A stretch of DNA of 64,000 bases from Aeromicrobium endophyticum. Its GTDB lineage: Bacteria > Actinomycetota > Actinomycetes > Propionibacteriales > Nocardioidaceae. Location of the stretch: assembly GCF_003586285.1 (NCBI RefSeq), contig NZ_QUBR01000001.1:434001-498000 (forward strand). Direction: 5' to 3'. The stretch's first letter is position 1; the number at the start of each line of letters is the position of its first letter. Shown in pieces: positions 26,913-36,937 of the stretch. Both the position numbers and the translations under genes were made by a program. Below the pieces are notes generated by a model. The model saw nothing but the letters and a program-made list of their open reading frames with translations, was not told the origin of the DNA and ran no database searches.

Positions 26913-27821
26913 GTGAACGACTCCCGCAACGGCGTGGCCTTCGGCGCTGCCGCCTACCTGTGCTGGGGGTTCTTCCCGCTGTACTGGCCGCTGCTCGACC
27001 CGGCGAGCTCCCTCGAGGTGCTGGCCCACCGGTTCGTGTGGTCGATGGTGTTCGTGCTCGTGGCGATCACCGCGATGGGCAAGTGGCCGGCCTTCCGGAC
27101 GATCGCCCGCGACCGCCGCCTGATGCTGATCCTCACCGGCGCCTCGGTGACGATCGCGGTCAACTGGGGCGGCTTCATCTACGGCGTCACCAACGGGCAC
27201 GTCATCGAGACGTCCCTCGGGTACTTCATCAACCCGCTCGTGACGGTGCTGCTCGGCGTCTTCGTGCTGAAGGAGACGCTGCGACCCGTGCAGTGGGTCG
27301 CCATCGCGATCGGCGCGTCGGCCGTCGTCGTCCTGACGGTCGACTACGGACGGCTTCCGTGGATCGCGCTGGTCGTCGCGGCGTCGTTCGCGATCTACGG
27401 CTTCCTCAAGAAGAAGGCCGACCTCGGCGCGTTCGAGGGGCTCGGCATGGAGACCGCGATCCTGTTCCCGGTCGCGCTGGCGTTCCTCGTCGTCCTGCAG
27501 GTGCGCGGCGACCTCGCGTTCGGGCACGAGGGGCCGGGCAACGTCGTCCTGCTGATGGGCACCGGAGTCGTCACGGCCATCCCGCTGCTGCTCTTCGGGG
27601 CTGCGGCCACGCGGCTGTCGCTCACCACGATCGGCCTGCTGCAGTACCTGGGTCCCATCATCCAGTTCATCGTCGGGCTGACGATCTTCCACGAGGACAT
27701 GACCGGCGCCCGCTGGATCGGGTTCGTCCTGGTGTGGCTGGCGCTGGTGATCTTCACCCTCGACGCCGTCAACAACCACCGAAAGCTGCTCAGGACGACC
27801 GCGGAAGCCGCCGCGATCTAG
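26913..27821 (+). CDS. rarD: RarD-type EamA transporter
   Basis: 302 residues, ten hydrophobic helices in two EamA repeats. The RarD signature is near the start (GVAFGAAAYLCWGFFPLYWPLL), followed by HRFVWS, GYFINPLVTVLLGVFVLKE and, in the second half, LSLTTIGLLQYLGPIIQFIVG. RarD proteins are inner-membrane permeases whose substrate is uncertain; the name comes from chloramphenicol sensitivity. GTG 26913 has TACGCT (26901-26906) six bases upstream and no Shine-Dalgarno, so it is probably leaderless; longer in-frame versions overlap the divergent gene. Confidence 0.87.
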   Translation: MNDSRNGVAFGAAAYLCWGFFPLYWPLLDPASSLEVLAHRFVWSMVFVLVAITAMGKWPAFRTIARDRRLMLILTGASVTIAVNWGGFIYGVTNGHVIETSLGYFINPLVTVLLGVFVLKETLRPVQWVAIAIGASAVVVLTVDYGRLPWIALVVAASFAIYGFLKKKADLGAFEGLGMETAILFPVALAFLVVLQVRGDLAFGHEGPGNVVLLMGTGVVTAIPLLLFGAAATRLSLTTIGLLQYLGPIIQFIVGLTIFHEDMTGARWIGFVLVWLALVIFTLDAVNNHRKLLRTTAEAAAI

Positions 27822-27835
27822 ACCGGTCCGCGTCC

Positions 27836-27940
27836 CGACCATGGGCCGAGCGAGCGCAGCGAGCGAAGGCAGGCGCCCGGGCGGAGCCCGGCAGCCGTGA
27901 GGCACGAACGGCTGGAGCGGCGAGGAACGAGCCGCGCGCC
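27836..27940. repeat. dispersed intergenic repeat, copy 1
   Basis: A structured GC-rich element with the core GGGCCGAGCGAGCGCAGCGA, then a GGCGCCCGGGC...GCCCGG stem. Related copies lie at 41510-41611 and 53316-53457. Each copy ends at the stop codon of a minus-strand gene, here the polyprenyl synthase. Confidence 0.7.
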
Positions 27941-28930
27941 CTAGCCGAGACGGGTCGCGACGGTGTCGCAGAGCTCCTGGAGGGCCGCGCGGGCCGGGGA
28001 GTCGGGCAGCGTGGCCAGCAGCGCGCTGGCGGCGTCGGCCTCGGCCTGGACGTACGAGCGCGCCTCGTCGAGCGCCGGGTGCGCGCGCAGCAGCGTGAGC
28101 GCCTCGGCGTGCTCGGCGTCGTCGGTGAGGGGCTTGGACAGCAGGGCCCGCAGCCGCTCGCCCTCGGGATCGGTCGAGCGCAGCGCGATGAGGGTCGGCA
28201 GCGTCGGCACGCCCTCGCGCAGGTCGGTGCCGGGCGTCTTGCCGGACTGCCCCGTCTCGCTGGCGACGTCGATGACGTCGTCGGCGAGCTGGAACGCCGC
28301 GCCGATGCGCTCGCCGAACTCGGTGAGCGTCTGCTGCACGTCGGCCGGCGCTCCGGCCATCATCGCGCCGAAGCGCGCGGCGGTGGCGATGAGCGATCCG
28401 GTCTTGTCGGCCACGACGCCGAGGTAGTGCGCGAGCGCGTCCTCGCCGTCGCCGGGCCCGACCGTCTCGCGGATCTGCCCCTGCACGAGACGCGAGAACG
28501 TGCGCGCCTGGATGCGGACGGCGTCGGGGCCGAGGTCGGACACCAGGTCGGACGCCTGCGCGAACAGAAAGTCGCCGACCAGGATCGCCACCGAGTTGCC
28601 CCAGCGGGAGTTGGCGCTGGGTGCCCCACGGCGGATGGCGGCCTCGTCCATGACGTCGTCGTGGTAGAGCGTGGCGAGGTGCGTCAGCTCGACGACGACC
28701 GCCGAGCGGGCCACCTCAGGACGTGCCGGATCGCCGAACTCGGCGGCCAGCACGACCAGCAGGGGACGGAAGCGCTTGCCCCCGGCGTTGAGCAGGTGCG
28801 ACGCGGCTTCGGCCACGAGACGGGTCGGGCTCTCGACGGCCGTCCCGAGCTGGCGCTCGACCTCGTCGACACCGGCCGTCACCCGCGCCTCGAGAGAGGC
28901 ATCGGCGAAGGAGACACCCAGAGTGGACAC
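27941..28930 (-). CDS. polyprenyl diphosphate synthase (menaquinone side chain)
   Basis: 329 residues of the trans-isoprenyl diphosphate synthase family. GGKRFRPLLVVLAAE, the first Asp-rich motif in LYHDDVMDEAAIRRG and the second in QLADDVIDVASETGQSGKTPGTDL are intact. It condenses isopentenyl diphosphate into a long-chain tail, most likely for the menaquinone made by the men genes further along. Chain length is not readable. GTG start with AAGGAG six bases upstream. It follows nuoN of the complete complex I operon by 41 bases on the same strand, an arrangement familiar in actinobacteria that ties quinone tail supply to complex I (inference). Confidence 0.88.
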   Translation of the reverse strand: MSTLGVSFADASLEARVTAGVDEVERQLGTAVESPTRLVAEAASHLLNAGGKRFRPLLVVLAAEFGDPARPEVARSAVVVELTHLATLYHDDVMDEAAIRRGAPSANSRWGNSVAILVGDFLFAQASDLVSDLGPDAVRIQARTFSRLVQGQIRETVGPGDGEDALAHYLGVVADKTGSLIATAARFGAMMAGAPADVQQTLTEFGERIGAAFQLADDVIDVASETGQSGKTPGTDLREGVPTLPTLIALRSTDPEGERLRALLSKPLTDDAEHAEALTLLRAHPALDEARSYVQAEADAASALLATLPDSPARAALQELCDTVATRLG

Positions 28931-28971
28931 GCGGATCTCCTTGAACGGTCAGCGTCGAACGGCTCGAACGG

Positions 28972-30591
28972 TCAGCGCACGAAGGCGCCCGCGTGCTGGG
29001 CCAGGTCCAGCAGCGGTCCCGGAATGATACCGAGCCCGACCGTACCGACCACAGCCACGCCGATGACCACGGTAGTCAAGACGCTGGGGACCGCGACCGT
29101 CGGGCCTTCCCCGACGGGGTCGGTGAAGAACATCAGGACGATGACCCGCACGTAGAAGTAGGCGGCCAGCGCGCTGACGAGCACACCGATCACGACCAGC
29201 CACCAGAAGCCGCCGGAGTACGCGGCGCTGAACACGCCCCACTTGCCGATGAAGCCGCCCGTGAGCGGGATGCCGGCGAACGACAGCATGAACACCGCGA
29301 ACGAGCCGGCCAGCACGGGGGACGTCTTGCCGAGCCCCGCCCACTTCGACAGGTGTGTCGTCTCGCCGCCCGAGTCGCGCACCAGCGTGACGACGGCGAA
29401 GGCGCCGATCGACGACAGGCCGTAGACCGCGAGGTAGAACAGGACGCTCGACACCGACGTGACCCGGTCGGAGCCGGCGACGCCCGCGTAGACGCCGACG
29501 AAGCCGACCAGCAGGAAGCCCGCGTGGGCGATCGACGAGTAGGCCAGCATGCGCTTGACGTCGGTCTGCGAGATCGACACGACGGCACCGAGGAACATCG
29601 TGATGACCGCGATGGCCACGATCGTCGGGCGCCAGTCCCACGACGACCCGCCGAAGGCCACGAAGAACACACGCAGCAGCGCCATGAAGGCAGCGGCCTT
29701 GGTGCCCGCGGCCATGAAGGCGGTGACGGGGGTCGGCGCGCCCTGGTACACGTCGGGGGTCCAGGTGTGGAACGGCGCCGCGCCGATCTTGAACAGCAGG
29801 CCGACGGCCATCAGCGCGATCGACGCCAGCAGCATCGTCTCGCTGCCGGTGCGGCTGGTGACCGCGGTGTCGATCGCCGACAGCTCGAAGCTGCCCGAGT
29901 AGCCGTAGGCCAGGGCGATGCCGTAGAGGAAGAACACCGACGAGAAGGCGCCGAGCAGGAAGTACTTGAGGGCCGCCTCCTGGCTGAGCAGGCGACGCCG
30001 ACGCGCCAGCCCGCACAGGATGTAGAGCGGCAGGCTCAGCACCTCGAGCGCGACGAACATCGTCAGCAGGTCGTTGGCCGTGGCGAACAGCATCATGCCG
30101 ACCAGCGCGAACAGCGCCAGCGGGAACACCTCGCTGTGCTCGAGACGGCGCTTTACGGCATCGGCCTCGGCGGCCGAGCCGGGTGCGTCGGCGGCACGTC
30201 CGGTGAAGGCGCTGAGCCCCCCGTCGAGCCGGCGCTCGGCGAACAGCAGCATGCTCAGCAGGCCGAACACCAGCAGGATGCCCCAGGCGAAGACGCCAGG
30301 ACCATCGACGGACACGGCACCCTCGGCGGCGATCTGTCCGCGCGCCGTCAGGGACGACTCGATGCGGTCGAGGTCGGTGTAGACCCACACGGTGTCGGCC
30401 AGCGCGGCGACGATCGCGGCGCACGCGAGCACCGTCTGGGCGGCGAAGCGCGTGGTGCGGGGCCAGAACGCCTCGACCAGCACGCCGACGATCGCCGCGC
30501 CCGCGATGATCATCAGCGGGGCGAGCAGCGAGTACTCGATCTCGGGGGCCGGGATCGGCGGCAGCTCGGCCGACATCAGCGATGCACGCAT
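28972..30591 (-). CDS. nuoN: NADH-quinone oxidoreductase subunit N
   Basis: 539 residues, about 14 helices. Motifs are VALEVLSLPLYILCGLARR, LLFKIGAAPFHTWTPDVYQG and DVKRMLAYSSIAHAGFLLVG. It is the third antiporter-like proton pump and the last nuo gene of the complete operon. The ATG at 30591 shares one base with the nuoM stop (TGATG); an internal ATG at residue 6 is possible. A short direct repeat GAACGGTCAGCG lies in the gap to the next gene. Confidence 0.93.
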   Translation of the reverse strand: MRASLMSAELPPIPAPEIEYSLLAPLMIIAGAAIVGVLVEAFWPRTTRFAAQTVLACAAIVAALADTVWVYTDLDRIESSLTARGQIAAEGAVSVDGPGVFAWGILLVFGLLSMLLFAERRLDGGLSAFTGRAADAPGSAAEADAVKRRLEHSEVFPLALFALVGMMLFATANDLLTMFVALEVLSLPLYILCGLARRRRLLSQEAALKYFLLGAFSSVFFLYGIALAYGYSGSFELSAIDTAVTSRTGSETMLLASIALMAVGLLFKIGAAPFHTWTPDVYQGAPTPVTAFMAAGTKAAAFMALLRVFFVAFGGSSWDWRPTIVAIAVITMFLGAVVSISQTDVKRMLAYSSIAHAGFLLVGFVGVYAGVAGSDRVTSVSSVLFYLAVYGLSSIGAFAVVTLVRDSGGETTHLSKWAGLGKTSPVLAGSFAVFMLSFAGIPLTGGFIGKWGVFSAAYSGGFWWLVVIGVLVSALAAYFYVRVIVLMFFTDPVGEGPTVAVPSVLTTVVIGVAVVGTVGLGIIPGPLLDLAQHAGAFVR

Positions 30592-32150
30592 CAGTGACCG
30601 CCTTCCTCTGCTGTCGGTGCTTGGTCTGAGGACTCAGCGATCGGCGTGGGCGTCTTGGGCGTCGGGTCGCTCTTGCCGAGGTGGCTGACCACGGTGTCGA
30701 CGGCCGGGTTGATCGCCGAGAGCACGGGCTGCGGGAAGAAGCCGAGGCCGATGATCAGCATGATCGCCGGGGTCAGGGCCGCGATCTCGCGGGGCCGCAG
30801 CTCGGTCACGCCCATCGCCCCCGGCGCCAGCGGCCCGGTCATGGTGCGCTGGTACATGATCAGGATGTAGAGCGCGGCCAGCACGATGCCGAGCGTCGCG
30901 ACGGCGGCGGCCGGGATCGACACCGTGAACGTGCCGGCCAGCACCAGGAACTCCGAGACGAAGGGTGCCAGGCCCGGCAGCGACAGGCTCGACAGGCCCG
31001 CCAGCAGCAGCACGCCCGACATGATCGGGGCGATCTTCTGGACGCCGCCGAAGTCGGAGATCCGGGCCGAGCCACGGCGCGAGACCATGATGCCGGTGAC
31101 GAGGAACAGCGCCGCGGTCGAGAGGCCGTGGTTGAACATGTAGAGCGTCGAGCCCGCCATCGAGGTGGACGTGAACGCGAAGATGCCGAGGATGATGAAG
31201 CCGAAGTGCGACACCGACGTGAACGCGATGAGCCGCCGGATGTCGTCCTGGCCGATCGCGAGCAGCGCGCCGTAGACGATGCTGACCACGGCGAGCGTGA
31301 TGATCACGGGGCTCGCCCAGTCGGCCGCCTCGGGGAACAGGTTGAGGCACCACGTGATCATGCCGAACGTGCCGATCTTGTCGACGACGCTGACCATCAG
31401 CACGGACGTGCCGGGCGTCGCCTCCTTGGCGGCGTCGGGCAGCCACGTGTGCAGCGGCCACAGCGGCGCCTTGATCGCGAACGCCGCCATGAACCCGAGG
31501 AACAGCAGCCGTTCGGTGTTCTGGCCCATGTCGAGGTTCTTGAGGTCGCTCAGCAGGTACGAGGCATCACCCTGCCGGGAGCTGACGACGTAGAGGCCGA
31601 CGATCGCGGCCAGCATCAGCAGGCCGCCCACGAGGTTGTAGATCAGGAACTTGACCGCGGCGTACGACCGGTTGGGCCCGCCGAAGGTGCCGATCAGGAA
31701 GTACAGCGGGATCAGCGTGGCCTCGAAGAGCACGTAGAACAAGAACGCGTCGGTGGCCATGAAGGCGCCGAGCGCGAGGCCCTCGACCGCGAGCATCCAC
31801 GCGAAGTAGGCATTGGTGCCCTTCGGGTCGGGCAGGCGGTCGTCGAAGGACGCCAGGATGATGATCGGCACCAGGATCGTGGTGAGCAGCACCAGCGTCA
31901 CGGCGATGCCGTTGACGCCGACCGCGTAGTGGGCCCCGAAGGCCTTGATCCAGGTGTGCTGCTCGGTCAGCTGGTAGCCGCCGTCGGACGGCTCGTACTG
32001 CGCCAGCACCGCGAGCGAGAGCGCCAGCGTGACCAGCGAGACGCCGAGCGCGACGACCTTGGCCGGCAGGTGGTTGGAGGTGCCGCGCGGCAGCAGCGCG
32101 AGGACGAGTGCGCCCGCGATCGGGGTCGCGGCGAGGATCGACAGGATCAT
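30591..32150 (-). CDS. nuoM: NADH-quinone oxidoreductase subunit M
   Basis: 519 residues. [20 protein letters not shown] holds the membrane glutamate and [20 protein letters not shown] the lysine; [20 protein letters not shown] follows. These are the proton-channel residues of NuoM. The hydrophilic C-terminal tail ([22 protein letters not shown]) is an extension. ATGA overlap with nuoL. Confidence 0.94.
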   Translation of the reverse strand: MILSILAATPIAGALVLALLPRGTSNHLPAKVVALGVSLVTLALSLAVLAQYEPSDGGYQLTEQHTWIKAFGAHYAVGVNGIAVTLVLLTTILVPIIILASFDDRLPDPKGTNAYFAWMLAVEGLALGAFMATDAFLFYVLFEATLIPLYFLIGTFGGPNRSYAAVKFLIYNLVGGLLMLAAIVGLYVVSSRQGDASYLLSDLKNLDMGQNTERLLFLGFMAAFAIKAPLWPLHTWLPDAAKEATPGTSVLMVSVVDKIGTFGMITWCLNLFPEAADWASPVIITLAVVSIVYGALLAIGQDDIRRLIAFTSVSHFGFIILGIFAFTSTSMAGSTLYMFNHGLSTAALFLVTGIMVSRRGSARISDFGGVQKIAPIMSGVLLLAGLSSLSLPGLAPFVSEFLVLAGTFTVSIPAAAVATLGIVLAALYILIMYQRTMTGPLAPGAMGVTELRPREIAALTPAIMLIIGLGFFPQPVLSAINPAVDTVVSHLGKSDPTPKTPTPIAESSDQAPTAEEGGH

Positions 32151-34024
32151 GCGAGGGTCACCGCCAGGAGACAGAGGACGACGATGGCGACGCCAGCGAA
32201 CATCATGAGGGCATAGGAACGGACGTAGCCGGTCTGCGGCTTGCGGAGCAGCTGCGAGGTGTCACCCAGACGGTCGGCCGTCCCGGTCACGAAGCCGTCG
32301 ATGCCCTTGCCGTCGAACCAGACCAGCAACCGGGTGAGGTGCGTGGTCGGGCGGACGACGAGCGCGTCGTTGAGCTCGTTGCCGTACAGCTCGTGCCGGC
32401 CGGCCCGGGCGAACAGCGAGACCGAGTCGTCGGCGGGGGTCTCGCCCGCGATGGGCTCGCGCCGGTAGAACGCGACCGCCGCCACGACGCCGACCGCGAC
32501 GACCGCCGTGATGATCAGCGTCAGCACGATCGCCGGGACCGCGAGCTCGTGGTGCTCGGCGTGGCCGACGACGGGCTCGAGCCACTCGACGATCCAGTCG
32601 CCGAGCAGCAGGACGCCACCGACGGCCGACAGCGCCGCCAGCCCGATGAGGGGCCAGGTCATGACGCGGGGCGACTCGTGCGGGTGCACGTCCTCGCGCC
32701 AGCGCTTCTCGGACAGGAAGGTCATGATCATGAGGCGGGTCATGTAGAAGGCCGTGACGCCGGCGCCCAGCAGCGCGCCGAGCCCGACCCACAGGTTCTG
32801 CCCGAAGGCGGCCTCGATGATCTTGTCCTTGGACCAGAAGCCCGCGAACGGCGGCACGCCGATGATCGCCAGGTAGCCGAGACCGAAGGTCGCGAACGTC
32901 ACCGGCATCATCGTGCGGAGCCCGCCGTAGTGACGCATGTCGACGTCGTCGTCCATGCCGTGCATGACCGATCCGGCGCCGAGGAACATGTTGGCCTTGA
33001 AGAAGCCGTGCGTGATGAGGTGGAAGACCGCGAAGGCGTAGCCGGCCGGGCCGAGGCCTGCCGCCAGCATCATGTAGCCGATCTGGCTCATCGTCGAGCC
33101 GGCCAGGGCCTTCTTGATGTCGTCCTTGGCGCAGCCGATCCAGGCGCCGGCCAGCAGCGTCACGAGGCCGACGATGATGACGGCGGTGCGAGCCACCTCG
33201 GACGCGTCGAAGATCGCGTTGCTGCGCACCACCAGGTAGACGCCGGCGGTGACCATGGTGGCTGCGTGGATCAGGGCCGAGACGGGGGTCGGGCCCTCCA
33301 TGGCGTCGAGCAGCCAGCTCTGCAGCGGCACCTGCGCCGACTTGCCGCACGCGCCGAGCAGCAGCAGCAGGCCCAGCGAGGTCGTGACGGTGTCGGTCGC
33401 GCCGGGGGCGGCGGCGTTGACGGCCGCGATCGCCGAGGTGCCGAACTGGGCGAACATCAGCATGATCGCGAGCGCCATGCCGATGTCGCCGACACGGTTG
33501 ACGACGAAGGCCTTCTTGGCGGCGGCCGCGGCGCTGGGCTTGTGCTGCCAGAACCCGATCAACAGGTACGACGCCAGACCGACGCCCTCCCAGCCGAGGA
33601 ACAGCACGAGGTAGTCGCCGGCCAGCACCAGCGTCAGCATCGCGGCGACGAACAGGTTGAGGAAGGCGAAGAAGCGCCGCCTCCGCTCGTCGTGCGCCAT
33701 GTAGCCGATCGAGTAGACGTGGATCAGGGTGCCCACGCCCGTGATCAGCAGGACGAACAGGGCAGAGAGCTGGTCGTAGACGAAGCTCATCTCGACGTGG
33801 AACGTTCCGGCGTCGATCCACGTGAACAGCGACACGGCGTGCGAGCGGTCGTCGGCCCCCTCGCCCATCAGCGTGACGAACAGGACGACCCCGAGCACGA
33901 ACGAGGCCGCGGACGCCGCCGTGCCGATCAGGTGACCGAAGCGGTCGGACTCCTTGCCCCAGACGAGCAGCAGCGCGCCGGACGCGAGCGGGATGGCGAT
34001 GAGCAGCCACTGAAGATCGAGCAT
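32147..34024 (-). CDS. nuoL: NADH-quinone oxidoreductase subunit L
   Basis: 625 residues, full-length Nuo[17 protein letters not shown] (Glu), [18 protein letters not shown] (Lys), [18 protein letters not shown] and [20 protein letters not shown] are present, with the long lateral helix region at the C-terminus. AGGAG upstream of ATG 34024. This is one of the few junctions of the operon with a gap (10 bases after nuoK) rather than an overlap. Confidence 0.94.
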   Translation of the reverse strand: MLDLQWLLIAIPLASGALLLVWGKESDRFGHLIGTAASAASFVLGVVLFVTLMGEGADDRSHAVSLFTWIDAGTFHVEMSFVYDQLSALFVLLITGVGTLIHVYSIGYMAHDERRRRFFAFLNLFVAAMLTLVLAGDYLVLFLGWEGVGLASYLLIGFWQHKPSAAAAAKKAFVVNRVGDIGMALAIMLMFAQFGTSAIAAVNAAAPGATDTVTTSLGLLLLLGACGKSAQVPLQSWLLDAMEGPTPVSALIHAATMVTAGVYLVVRSNAIFDASEVARTAVIIVGLVTLLAGAWIGCAKDDIKKALAGSTMSQIGYMMLAAGLGPAGYAFAVFHLITHGFFKANMFLGAGSVMHGMDDDVDMRHYGGLRTMMPVTFATFGLGYLAIIGVPPFAGFWSKDKIIEAAFGQNLWVGLGALLGAGVTAFYMTRLMIMTFLSEKRWREDVHPHESPRVMTWPLIGLAALSAVGGVLLLGDWIVEWLEPVVGHAEHHELAVPAIVLTLIITAVVAVGVVAAVAFYRREPIAGETPADDSVSLFARAGRHELYGNELNDALVVRPTTHLTRLLVWFDGKGIDGFVTGTADRLGDTSQLLRKPQTGYVRSYALMMFAGVAIVVLCLLAVTLA

Positions 34025-34034
34025 CTCTCTACTC

Positions 34035-34328
34035 CTAGGACTTCAGCAGGCTCGCGTCGTCGACCGAGGTCGTCCGCCGCGTGCGGTAGATGGAGATGAT
34101 GATGGCCAGGCCGATGACGACCTCGGCGGCCGCGACGACCATCACGAAGAAGGCCGCGAGCTGGCCGTCGAGGTTGCCGTGCTGGCGCGAGAAGCTGACG
34201 AAGGCCAGGTTGGTCGCGTTGAGCATCAGCTCGACGCACATGAACACGATGATCGCGTTGCGCCGCACGAGGACGCCGACGGCACCGATCGTGAACAGGA
34301 TCATCGACAGGGTGATGTACTCGCTCAC
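34035..34328 (-). CDS. nuoK: NADH-quinone oxidoreductase subunit K
   Basis: 97 residues, three helices, with [18 protein letters not shown] and [19 protein letters not shown] carrying the conserved membrane glutamates. GTG start overlapping the nuoJ stop as GTGA. Confidence 0.94.
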   Translation of the reverse strand: MSEYITLSMILFTIGAVGVLVRRNAIIVFMCVELMLNATNLAFVSFSRQHGNLDGQLAAFFVMVVAAAEVVIGLAIIISIYRTRRTTSVDDASLLKS

Positions 34329-35101
34329 TTGCCGTCACCGTCCTCGTCGGTCTGCTCGGGGGTCTCGAGCCGCTTGACCATGTCGTCGACGGCGTCGTCG
34401 TAGCCCGAGCGCACCTGGCCCCGGCCGATGATGCTCTCGGAGACCGACTCCTCGAGCGGCGAGCCGTCGGGCAGCAGGGCCGGGGTGTCGACCGCGTTGT
34501 GCCGCGCGAACACGCCGGGGGTGGGCGCGTTGCCGGGGTGGACGCCCAGCTCGGCGTAGTCGCGCATCCGCTGCCGCGCGAGGTCGGCCTGCGAGCGCTT
34601 GGGCAGCAGGCTCTCGTGGTGGGCCATGACCATCGCGCCGAGCACCGCCGTGATCAGCAGGGCTGCCGTGAACTGGACGGCCAGGATGTACGGGCCGAAC
34701 ATCAGGGCCGCGAGACCCTCGACGTTGCCGTTGGCATTGGCCTGGTCGAGGCCCGTGACGGGCGAGGCGACGGCCTGGCCGACCACCGTCACCATGACGA
34801 GGCCGAACGCCAGGCCCACGGCGGCGGCCGCGACCCGCTGGCCGGCGATCGTCTCGCGCAGCGACTCCGAGCTGTCGACGCCGACCAGCATCAGCACGAA
34901 CAGGAACAGCATCATGATCGCGCCGGTGTAGACGATGATCTGCACCGCGAAGAGGAACGGCGCCCCCTGCGCGGCGTACAGGATCGCCAGACTGATCATC
35001 ACGACCGCCAGGCCGAGCGCGGCGTGGACGGCCTTGCGGGCGAACAGCAGTCCCAGCGCGGCGATCACCATGACCGGCGCCAGGATCCAGAACGGGGTCA
35101 C
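34325..35101 (-). CDS. nuoJ: NADH-quinone oxidoreductase subunit J
   Basis: 258 residues. The first 165 form the usual five-helix NuoJ ([22 protein letters not shown]). The remaining 90 or so are a charged, soluble tail (from [24 protein letters not shown]) that NuoJ2 lacks; such tails are seen in other actinobacterial NuoJ proteins and have no known role. GTGA overlap with nuoI. Confidence 0.92.
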   Translation of the reverse strand: MTPFWILAPVMVIAALGLLFARKAVHAALGLAVVMISLAILYAAQGAPFLFAVQIIVYTGAIMMLFLFVLMLVGVDSSESLRETIAGQRVAAAAVGLAFGLVMVTVVGQAVASPVTGLDQANANGNVEGLAALMFGPYILAVQFTAALLITAVLGAMVMAHHESLLPKRSQADLARQRMRDYAELGVHPGNAPTPGVFARHNAVDTPALLPDGSPLEESVSESIIGRGQVRSGYDDAVDDMVKRLETPEQTDEDGDGK

Positions 35102-35688
35102 TCGTCGTCCCCTGCGTCCGTCGAGCCTGTCGAGGCGCCCGATGACACGCCCACGATGGGCAGCTGCTTGCCGCGGTAGTAGTCGTGGTGGTCGTCGCTG
35201 ATCATCATCTCGTGCGGGGGCTCGACCATGCCCGGCAGCAGGGGCGCGAGCAGGTCGTCCTTCTCCCAGATGAGGTCGGCGCGGTTGTCGTTGGCCAGCT
35301 CGTACTCGTTGGTCATGGTCAGCGCGCGCGTGGGGCACGCCTCGATGCACAGACCGCACAGGATGCAGCGCAGGTAGTTGATCTGGTAGACGCGGCCGTA
35401 CCGCTCCCCCGGGCTGAATCGCCCGGAGCCGTCGGCGTCGTCGATGTTGGAGGCACCCTCGACGTAGATCGCGTCGGCCGGGCACGCCCAGGCGCACAGC
35501 TCGCAGCCGATGCACTTCTCGAGCCCGTCGGGCCAGCGGTTGAGCTGGTGGCGGCCGTGGAACCGCGGCGCCGTCGGCACCTTGGTGAACGGGTACTGCT
35601 CGGTGACGGGCTTGCGGAACATCGTCCGGAACGTCACGCCGAAGCCGGCGATCGGGTCCCAGAGCGTCTCCTTGACCGGGTTACTCAT
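35098..35688 (-). CDS. nuoI: NADH-quinone oxidoreductase subunit I
   Basis: 196 residues. The two ferredoxin motifs [12 protein letters not shown] and [12 protein letters not shown] bind clusters N6a and N6b. The C-terminus ends [13 protein letters not shown], coded by a short repeat-like insert (about 35120-35138). It overlaps nuoH by eight bases. Confidence 0.93.
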   Translation of the reverse strand: MSNPVKETLWDPIAGFGVTFRTMFRKPVTEQYPFTKVPTAPRFHGRHQLNRWPDGLEKCIGCELCAWACPADAIYVEGASNIDDADGSGRFSPGERYGRVYQINYLRCILCGLCIEACPTRALTMTNEYELANDNRADLIWEKDDLLAPLLPGMVEPPHEMMISDDHHDYYRGKQLPIVGVSSGASTGSTDAGDDE

Positions 35689-36937
35689 GGGTGGTCACCT
35701 CTGTGGTCTGGCTGTCGTGGGGGGCGGCCGACTGGCCGGGCATCGGCGGGACGGGGTAGCCCCCGGCGAAGGCGTCGAAGGGGGTCTCGTCGACCTCGGC
35801 CTCGTGCTTCTTCTCGGGGATGAAGAACGTCAGCAGCGCCAGCAGACCGACCACGATCGCGATCGGCACGAGCAGGTCGCGATCGAGCATGTCCTCGGCC
35901 TTGAGCTTGCGGATGAACGTGACGGCCACGATCCATCCGAGCGAGATCGGGATCAGGATCTTCCAGCCGAACGTCATGAACTGGTCGTAGCGCATGCGCG
36001 GGAGCGTGCCCCGCAGCCAGACGAACACGAAGATGAAGAACAACGTCTTGCCGAAGAACCACAGCACCGGCCAGTAGCCCGTGTTGAAGTAGCCCTCGCT
36101 GATCTGCCCGAGACCGAACGGCGCACGCCAGCCACCCAGGAACAGCGTCGTGGCCAGGGCCGACACCGTCACCATGTTGATGTACTCGGCCAGGAAGAAC
36201 AGCGCGAACTTGAGCGAGGAGTACTCGGTGTGGAACCCGCCGACGAGCTCGCCCTCGGCCTCGGGGAGGTCGAACGGCGCGCGGTTGGTCTCGCCGACCA
36301 TCGCGATGCAGTAGATGACGAACGACGGGAACAGCGGGATGAAGTACCACATGTCGCTCTGCGCGGCGACGATCTCGGAGGTCGACATCGAGCCGGCGTA
36401 CATGAACACCGACACGAACGACAGGCCCATCGCGACCTCGTACGAGATGACCTGCGCGCTCGACCGCAGGCCGCCCAGCAGGGCGTAGATCGAGCCGGAC
36501 GACCAGCCGGCCAGCACGATGCCGTAGACGCCGATCGACGTGACCGCCAGGATGTACAACACCGCGACGGGCAGGTCTGTCAGCTGCAGGGGCGTGATGG
36601 TGTCGGTGAACGGGATGCGCACCTCGGGCCCGAACGGGATGACGGCCCACGCCAGGAAGGCGGGGATGACGGCCAGGATCGGGGCGAGGATGTAGACGGC
36701 CTTGTCGGCCGCCTTGACCACGATGTCCTCCTTGAGCGCCAGCTTGACGCCGTCGGCGAGGCTCTGCAGCAGGCCGAACGGCCCGTTCACGTTGGGGCCG
36801 ATGCGGTGCTGCATCTTGGCGACCACGCGACGCTCGAACCAGATGTTGAACAGCGTGTAGACCAGCAGGAAGACGAAGATCAGCACCGACTTGAGCGCGA
36901 CGACCCACAGCGGCTCGTTGCCGAACAGGCCGCTCAT
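35681..36937 (-). CDS. nuoH: NADH-quinone oxidoreductase subunit H
   Basis: 418 residues. It shows the NuoH blocks [55 protein letters not shown] and [18 protein letters not shown], which line the quinone chamber, and [18 protein letters not shown] hydrophilic tail of about 60 residues follows the last helix. TAA stop, rare in this window. ATGA overlap with nuoG. Confidence 0.94.
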   Translation of the reverse strand: MSGLFGNEPLWVVALKSVLIFVFLLVYTLFNIWFERRVVAKMQHRIGPNVNGPFGLLQSLADGVKLALKEDIVVKAADKAVYILAPILAVIPAFLAWAVIPFGPEVRIPFTDTITPLQLTDLPVAVLYILAVTSIGVYGIVLAGWSSGSIYALLGGLRSSAQVISYEVAMGLSFVSVFMYAGSMSTSEIVAAQSDMWYFIPLFPSFVIYCIAMVGETNRAPFDLPEAEGELVGGFHTEYSSLKFALFFLAEYINMVTVSALATTLFLGGWRAPFGLGQISEGYFNTGYWPVLWFFGKTLFFIFVFVWLRGTLPRMRYDQFMTFGWKILIPISLGWIVAVTFIRKLKAEDMLDRDLLVPIAIVVGLLALLTFFIPEKKHEAEVDETPFDAFAGGYPVPPMPGQSAAPHDSQTTEVTTHE